Assembly: GCF_000264295.1 (NCBI RefSeq)
Contig: NZ_AJXT01000004.1
Location: 651,927 to 715,926 of the forward strand
Origin: Rhodanobacter spathiphylli B39
GTDB lineage: Bacteria; Pseudomonadota; Gammaproteobacteria; Xanthomonadales; Rhodanobacteraceae
DNA: 64,000 nt
Direction: 5' to 3'
Every line of letters begins with the position of its first letter. Position 1 is the stretch's first letter. The notes below the pieces were generated by a model. It saw only the letters and a list, made by a program, of their open reading frames with translations. It did no database searches and was not told where the DNA came from. Below, piece after piece: positions 59,501 through 64,000 of this stretch. The translations under genes were made by a program, and so were the position numbers.

Positions 59501-59633
59501 TGCTGAACCACGGCGCATCGAACGGCGACCAGGGATCGGTGCCGCTGGCCCGGGCTGGCGCGAACGCCATCAGCAGGCACAGCAACAACCCGACCAGGGT
59601 CGCGCAGCGCAACTGGAGCTTCGACCGCGTCAC
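56598..59633 (-). CDS. Two-component-propeller sensor diguanylate cyclase
   Basis: 1011-residue membrane receptor that makes cyclic di-GMP. Signal peptide at the N-terminus, about a dozen propeller blades (repeats of the RSGLIWIGTIGGLVRYDG, DGGLLIGTNAGGLVRFDPG and GRIWLGLGAGHIDIIDL type; residues 40-680), a Y_Y_Y-like beta domain (to about 780), one membrane helix (about 792-815), and a GGDEF domain with GGEEF near 929-933. The catalytic motif is intact. The sensed ligand is unknown. The start is GTG 59633; it is a single gene opposite to lolA and rarA. Confidence 0.92.
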   Translation of the reverse strand: MTRSKLQLRCATLVGLLLCLLMAFAPARASGTDPWSPFDAPWFSTLDIAEGIPHSTTTAVVQDRSGLIWIGTIGGLVRYDGYRVEVLGTRNHNSPGLPDNYVRSLYALPDGGLLIGTNAGGLVRFDPGDNSFKVYPVGPQGLSDHKVYAISSDRAGGVWVATEGGLDHLDLASGVIRRVDTGKATVARNFSVLQDREGNVWLGNNSGLFVRRAGSDTFVREASTDQDASTVLGDQIWSILLDHAGRLWVGSVQAGAAWRDADGHWHGVPGFSGYANGARHPTVRDMLEVADDKVWIATDGNGVIEYTPGNPATHAIAHDPAVHSSLPGDSVRSLLLDRAGNLWAATDLGVARTHRGVHTAFSLLPSPLDPNALSTSNVRAIFVDSRGRIWLGLGAGHIDIIDLKAGRMQHLLLAGSQIQRGVHSITEAADGSILVGTQGLARIDPDTLAIENSIVPELHDKPVLGLKPDGDRVVIGTYDGIYRYDPATHALEHLGHRAGDPASLASNTVREIVRVGSEWWYATSRGISIAHGNSLPAGFTNLLHRRGDPTSLPQDYISSLMAAADGRVWASTLGGLSVLHQQDDGAWSARTIGTGDGLSSDNINTVLADDGGQIWASLSNGVARIDSQTLAVANLGARDGLHIASYVSIAAARAPSGELLFGGQAGLTVIRPHWQPPTSALAPLVITRAEINGVLVPFGKLPGDGGSIRIDGDTHNLRLNFALLDYQAAMETTYRYRLEGFDQSWTDIPKGSAPSANYTNLPHGSYRLRLVATTQGLQPRTAETQLTVQVSPYWYETTRTRIAAAILLLGLIVLLVHLRTLYLRHQARRLQREIDEHTRALLAANRRLDELASTDGLTGVFNRRRFLELVRTLSEKSPDGVACMALFDLDRFKLINDTHGHQAGDTVICQAVEVITRHCRHTDLIGRYGGEEFVLCLPDTHLQQAHEIIERIRIELAGMTLVHDGSPVMVTASIGIAQRQPHEAFESWLSRTDKALYQAKRNGRNCCALAS

Positions 59634-59842
59634 GGATCAAGCAGGCCGCATGGCAGGCGCGCGCCGCTTGCGCCCGCCCGCAAGGTGGTCCGCTTGAACG
59701 ATTCCCCTGTAGCCGACTTCATCCCGCCCGCGCCCCCGGCCTGTCCGTGCGGACGTGGGCCGCAAGGTGCCGCCATTCTAGCGGTATTTTGCGAGTTTTC
59801 CGGAGCCCGGCCGGTGCCGGGACGATGGCTTATCATGGCCCG

Positions 59843-61180
59843 ATGCCACGCCCGACTTCCCCCGTTTCCCCTGGCCTGTTCGCCGAACCCGAAGCGCTCA
59901 AGCCGCTGGCCGAGCGCATGCGCCCCACCAGCATCGACGAAATCGTGGGCCAGCAGCGTCTGGTCGGCCCGGACAAGGCGCTGCGCCGCGCGCTGGAAGC
60001 CGGCAAGATCCATTCGATGGTGCTGTGGGGTCCGCCCGGCTGCGGCAAGACCACGCTGGCCCTCCTGGTGGCCCGCTACGCCGACGCGGATTTCCGCGCG
60101 ATCTCGGCCGTGCTGTCCGGCCTGCCGGACGTGCGCAAGGCGCTGGCCGAGGCCGAGGTGAACTTCGCCCAGGGCCGGCGCACCGTGCTGTTCGTGGACG
60201 AGGTGCACCGCTTCAACAAGACCCAGCAGGACGCGTTCCTGCCGCACATCGAACGCGGCGTGATCATCTTCATCGGCGCCACCACCGAGAATCCCTCGTT
60301 CGAGCTGAACTCCGCGCTGCTCTCGCGCTGCCGCGTGCATGTGCTGGAGCCGGTCTCCACCGCGGACATCATCGCCGCGCTGAAGCGCGCCTTGGCCGAC
60401 GGCGAGCGCGGCCTCGGCGAGCTGCAGTTGCAGGTGTCCGACGCATCACTGGAGTCGATTGCCCAGGCCGCCGACGGCGACGTGCGCCGCGCGCTGACCC
60501 TGCTGGAAATCGCCGCCGAGCTGGCCCACGAGCGCACCATCGACGAAGCCACGCTGAGCCAGGTGCTGGCCGACCGCACCCGCCGCTTCGACAAGCAGGG
60601 CGAGCAGTTCTACGACCAGATCTCGGCGCTGCACAAGTCGGTGCGCTCGTCCGATCCCGACGCCGCCGTGTACTGGTTGTGCCGCATGCTCGATGGCGGC
60701 GTCGACCCGCTGTACCTGGCGCGCCGCATGACCCGCATGGCGGTCGAGGACGTCGGCCTGGCCGAGCCGCGCGCCTGGCGCATGGCGCTGGACGCGTGGG
60801 ACACCTACGAGCGCCTGGGCAGTCCCGAGGGCGAGCTGGGCCTGGCCCAGCTGGCGATCTGGCTGGCGATCTCGCCCAAGAGCAACGCGGCGTACATGGC
60901 CTACAACAAGGCCCGCGACGCCGTGCGCCAGGGCGGCACGCTGGACGTGCCCATGCACCTGCGCAACGCGCCCACCAAGCTGATGAAGGGCCTCGGTTAC
61001 GGCAAGGGCTACCAGTACGACCACGACGCCGAAGGCGGCATCGCGCTGGATCAGCAGTGCCTGCCCGACGAACTGGTCGGCAGCGTGTTCTACGAACCGG
61101 TCGAACGTGGCCTGGAATTGCAATTGCGCGAGAAACTGCTGGCCCTGCGCGCCGCCCGCGAAAAGGCCCGCGGCGGCTGA
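59843..61180 (+). CDS. rarA: Replication-associated recombination protein A (AAA+ ATPase)
   Basis: 445-residue RarA/MgsA, clamp-loader-like AAA+ ATPase acting at stalled forks. Walker A GPPGCGKTT, Walker B VLFVDEVHRF, sensor IGATTENPSFELNSALLSR, and the C-terminal oligomerisation part SAALHKSVRSSDPDAAVYWL-like block, NAAYMAYNKARD, MKGLGYGKGYQYDHD. ATG 59843 (MPRPTSPVSP) is chosen; ATG 59825 is in frame and also possible. Between the GGDEF gene and the unknown membrane protein gene. Confidence 0.95.
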   Translation: MPRPTSPVSPGLFAEPEALKPLAERMRPTSIDEIVGQQRLVGPDKALRRALEAGKIHSMVLWGPPGCGKTTLALLVARYADADFRAISAVLSGLPDVRKALAEAEVNFAQGRRTVLFVDEVHRFNKTQQDAFLPHIERGVIIFIGATTENPSFELNSALLSRCRVHVLEPVSTADIIAALKRALADGERGLGELQLQVSDASLESIAQAADGDVRRALTLLEIAAELAHERTIDEATLSQVLADRTRRFDKQGEQFYDQISALHKSVRSSDPDAAVYWLCRMLDGGVDPLYLARRMTRMAVEDVGLAEPRAWRMALDAWDTYERLGSPEGELGLAQLAIWLAISPKSNAAYMAYNKARDAVRQGGTLDVPMHLRNAPTKLMKGLGYGKGYQYDHDAEGGIALDQQCLPDELVGSVFYEPVERGLELQLREKLLALRAAREKARGG

Positions 61181-61258
61181 CGGCGCTGTTGCACGCCCCC
61201 TTGCCGTCGCCGTGATGCCGGGCATAGATTCGTGCCGTCAACCGGGGAGGGGAGAACC

Positions 61259-61837
61259 ATGCGCATACTCGTGGCGGGTCTGATCGGCGGCATCGTGATC
61301 TTCATGTGGGGCGTGCTGGCGCACATGGCGCTGGGGCTGGGCGATGTCGGCATCCAGCTGCCGGCCCACGAGGACTTGGTGTTGAACAGCCTGCACGAAG
61401 GGCTGGGCAACCAGCCCGGCCTCTACATCCTGCCGTCGCTGGACCCGAAAAGGATGGGCGACGAGGCGGTGATGAAGGCCTACTCGGCCAAGGCTGCGAG
61501 CTCGCCGTATGCGTGGGTGGTCTACCTGCCGCAAGGCGACGACATGATGCAGATGGGTCCGCAGATCGGACGGCAATGGGCATCGGACACGCTCGCCGCC
61601 CTGGCGCTGGCCTGCATCCTCGGACTGGCCGGACTGGGCTTCCGCCGGCGCATCGGCGTGGCGGCCACCGCCGCGGTGTTCGCCTGGCTGAGCACGGTGC
61701 TGCCGTACTGGAACTGGTATCGCTTCCCGCTCGACTTCACCCTGGCCGCCCTGGTCGAACAACTCGTCGGCTGGCTGCTCGCCGGCGCCGCGATGGCCTG
61801 GTGGCTGGGCCGCAGCGAACGCAAGCTCGCCAGCTAA
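61259..61837 (+). CDS. Conserved hypothetical membrane protein
   Basis: 192-residue protein: one N-terminal membrane segment (RILVAGLIGGIVIFMWGVLAHMA), an exposed part of about 75 residues (LPAHEDLVLNSLHEGLGNQPGLYILPS), then three C-terminal membrane segments. I do not recognise the family. It lies in the rarA-serS interval where crcB (fluoride channel) is usual in many pseudomonads; it is longer and unlike CrcB. ATG 61259 with GGAGA just upstream is chosen. Role unknown. Confidence 0.7.
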   Translation: MRILVAGLIGGIVIFMWGVLAHMALGLGDVGIQLPAHEDLVLNSLHEGLGNQPGLYILPSLDPKRMGDEAVMKAYSAKAASSPYAWVVYLPQGDDMMQMGPQIGRQWASDTLAALALACILGLAGLGFRRRIGVAATAAVFAWLSTVLPYWNWYRFPLDFTLAALVEQLVGWLLAGAAMAWWLGRSERKLAS

Positions 61838-61872
61838 AAAGCCGCCTGCATCTCAGTCGCGGAGCCGGTACT

Positions 61873-61926
61873 CCCCCTCCCTGCGACCGCAGGAAGTCCC
61901 CTTGCGGGACGGGCAGCAGGGGAGGG
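61873..61926. repeat. GC-rich palindromic repeat before serS
   Basis: CTCCCTGC-type left arm and GCAGGGGAGGG right arm (61916-61926) match the copies at 13975-13999 and 19538-19561, here enclosing an inner GTCCC/GGGAC hairpin. The rest of the gap 61838-62106 holds no gene I can see. Confidence 0.65.
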
Positions 61927-62073
61927 CCGGGGAGGGGTGAAGCCCCCACGAGATCAAGCGGCCGCCCAACGCAAGCTTGAGGCCCCAAGCCAAAAGCCTG
62001 AGCTCCGCGCCCGCGCAACCCCCTCCACGCGAACCCGCGCTGCATTGCAGCCACCACCACCACCCAGCGATAA

Positions 62074-63767
<1,694 letters not shown>

Positions 63768-63815
63768 TAAGCTTGCACGCTTGCCGGCAGAGCAACCTGC
63801 TGGTGAAAGATTCAT

Positions 63816-63962
63816 GGAGAGATGGCCGAGTGGTTTAAGGCAGCAGTCTTGACGCGGAGGCGGGAAGCCGAAGCGGACAGCGGCGCAGCCGCTGGCCCGA
63901 AGGGGTGGAGGGCAGGATGCCCGGAACAAAACTGCCGTAGTGGCGCGCAGAGCGCGCCTTAC
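63816..63962 (+). pseudogene. Disrupted tRNA-Ser(UGA)-like copy
   Basis: The first 36 nt (63816-63851, GGAGAGATGGCCGAGTGGTT onward) are a tRNA-Ser acceptor arm, D-arm and anticodon 5' strand, and AAAACTGCCGTAG at 63928-63940 is the anticodon 3' strand and variable arm start. About 76 nt of GC-rich DNA with two small hairpins (63878-63894 and 63910-63922) lies between, splitting the anticodon loop after TTGA. The variable arm is enlarged by a GGCGCGC/GCGCGCC hairpin and there is no T-arm or 3' acceptor strand. It cannot fold as a complete tRNA as it stands. Confidence 0.6.
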
Positions 63963-63979
63963 AGCAGACAACGAGTTCT

Positions 63980-64000
63980 GGAGAGATGGCCGAGTGGTTT
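63980..64000 (+). tRNA. 5' end of a second tRNA-Ser gene (cut by window edge)
   Basis: The last 21 nt repeat the tRNA-Ser start exactly (GGAGAGATGGCCGAGTGGTT and one more T), 164 bp after the first copy. It probably continues as an intact tRNA-Ser outside the window, but only the acceptor and D-arm start are visible. Confidence 0.55.

Noticed and set aside
63853..63928. Group I or II intron in the tRNA-Ser copy
   Set aside because: About 76 nt, with no conserved core (no P7/guanosine site, no domain V); far too short.

Overview
The window is about 64 kb of gene-dense, high-GC DNA (roughly two thirds G+C) from a gammaproteobacterium of the Xanthomonadales, most likely Rhodanobacteraceae (Rhodanobacter or a near relative). 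This rests on the protein sequences, the cbb3 oxidase operon with an ANR-type box, the aat-trxB-ftsK-lolA-rarA-serS housekeeping neighbourhood, and Xanthomonad-style GC-rich palindromic and GGGAATC-type intergenic repeats. I see no prophage, integrase, transposase or CRISPR array; it reads as ordinary chromosome with a few decayed or accessory spots.

Layout. 1-10.2 kb: the 3' part of a Ser/Thr kinase-TPR gene, a MauG/CcpA-like dihaem cytochrome, a coupled helicase/exonuclease pair resembling the MrfA/MrfB repair proteins of Bacillus, and a soluble hybrid histidine kinase. 10.2-17.2 kb: PepSY-like secreted protein, catalase, zinc alcohol dehydrogenase, DUF3228, SDR, and an MsbA-type ABC exporter. 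17.2-21.8 kb: vWA lipoprotein, ECF sigma factor, anti-sigma-like membrane protein and an IMPACT/YigZ protein, the last three joined by 4-bp overlaps. 21.8-29.3 kb: DUF1456, a MarR regulator with a well-resolved operator/promoter plus a DUF1398 gene, a three-domain GH18-deacetylase-glycosyltransferase protein, an alpha/beta hydrolase and a YdcF-like protein. 29.3-35.9 kb is the most accessory-looking part: aldehyde dehydrogenase, a HAD-phosphatase remnant, an 11-cysteine mini-protein divergent from an AraC regulator, an alginate-export porin gene broken by an in-frame TAA, and an MFS exporter divergent from a LysR regulator.

35.9-47 kb holds xseA, a phospholipase D-like protein, a CoA hydrolase/transferase, and the complete cbb3 terminal oxidase operon ccoNOQP plus a short FixH-like protein and ccoIS, headed by a class-II-type ANR/FNR promoter. 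47-64 kb holds ispG, aat, a COG3146 acyltransferase-like protein, trxB, alanine dehydrogenase, ftsK, lolA, DUF1275, a large propeller-sensor diguanylate cyclase, rarA, an unknown membrane protein, serS and a small membrane protein, ending in a disrupted tRNA-Ser copy followed by the start of a second copy that runs off the end.

Functionally, the window joins low-oxygen respiration (cbb3, dihaem cytochrome), oxidative or DNA damage handling (catalase, TrxB, MrfAB-like pair, XseA, RarA, FtsK), envelope work (LolA, ABC exporter, polysaccharide enzyme, PLD) and several local regulators placed next to their probable targets. Starts were chosen from Shine-Dalgarno spacing, overlaps and family N-termini; all names are from sequence reading alone, without database searches.
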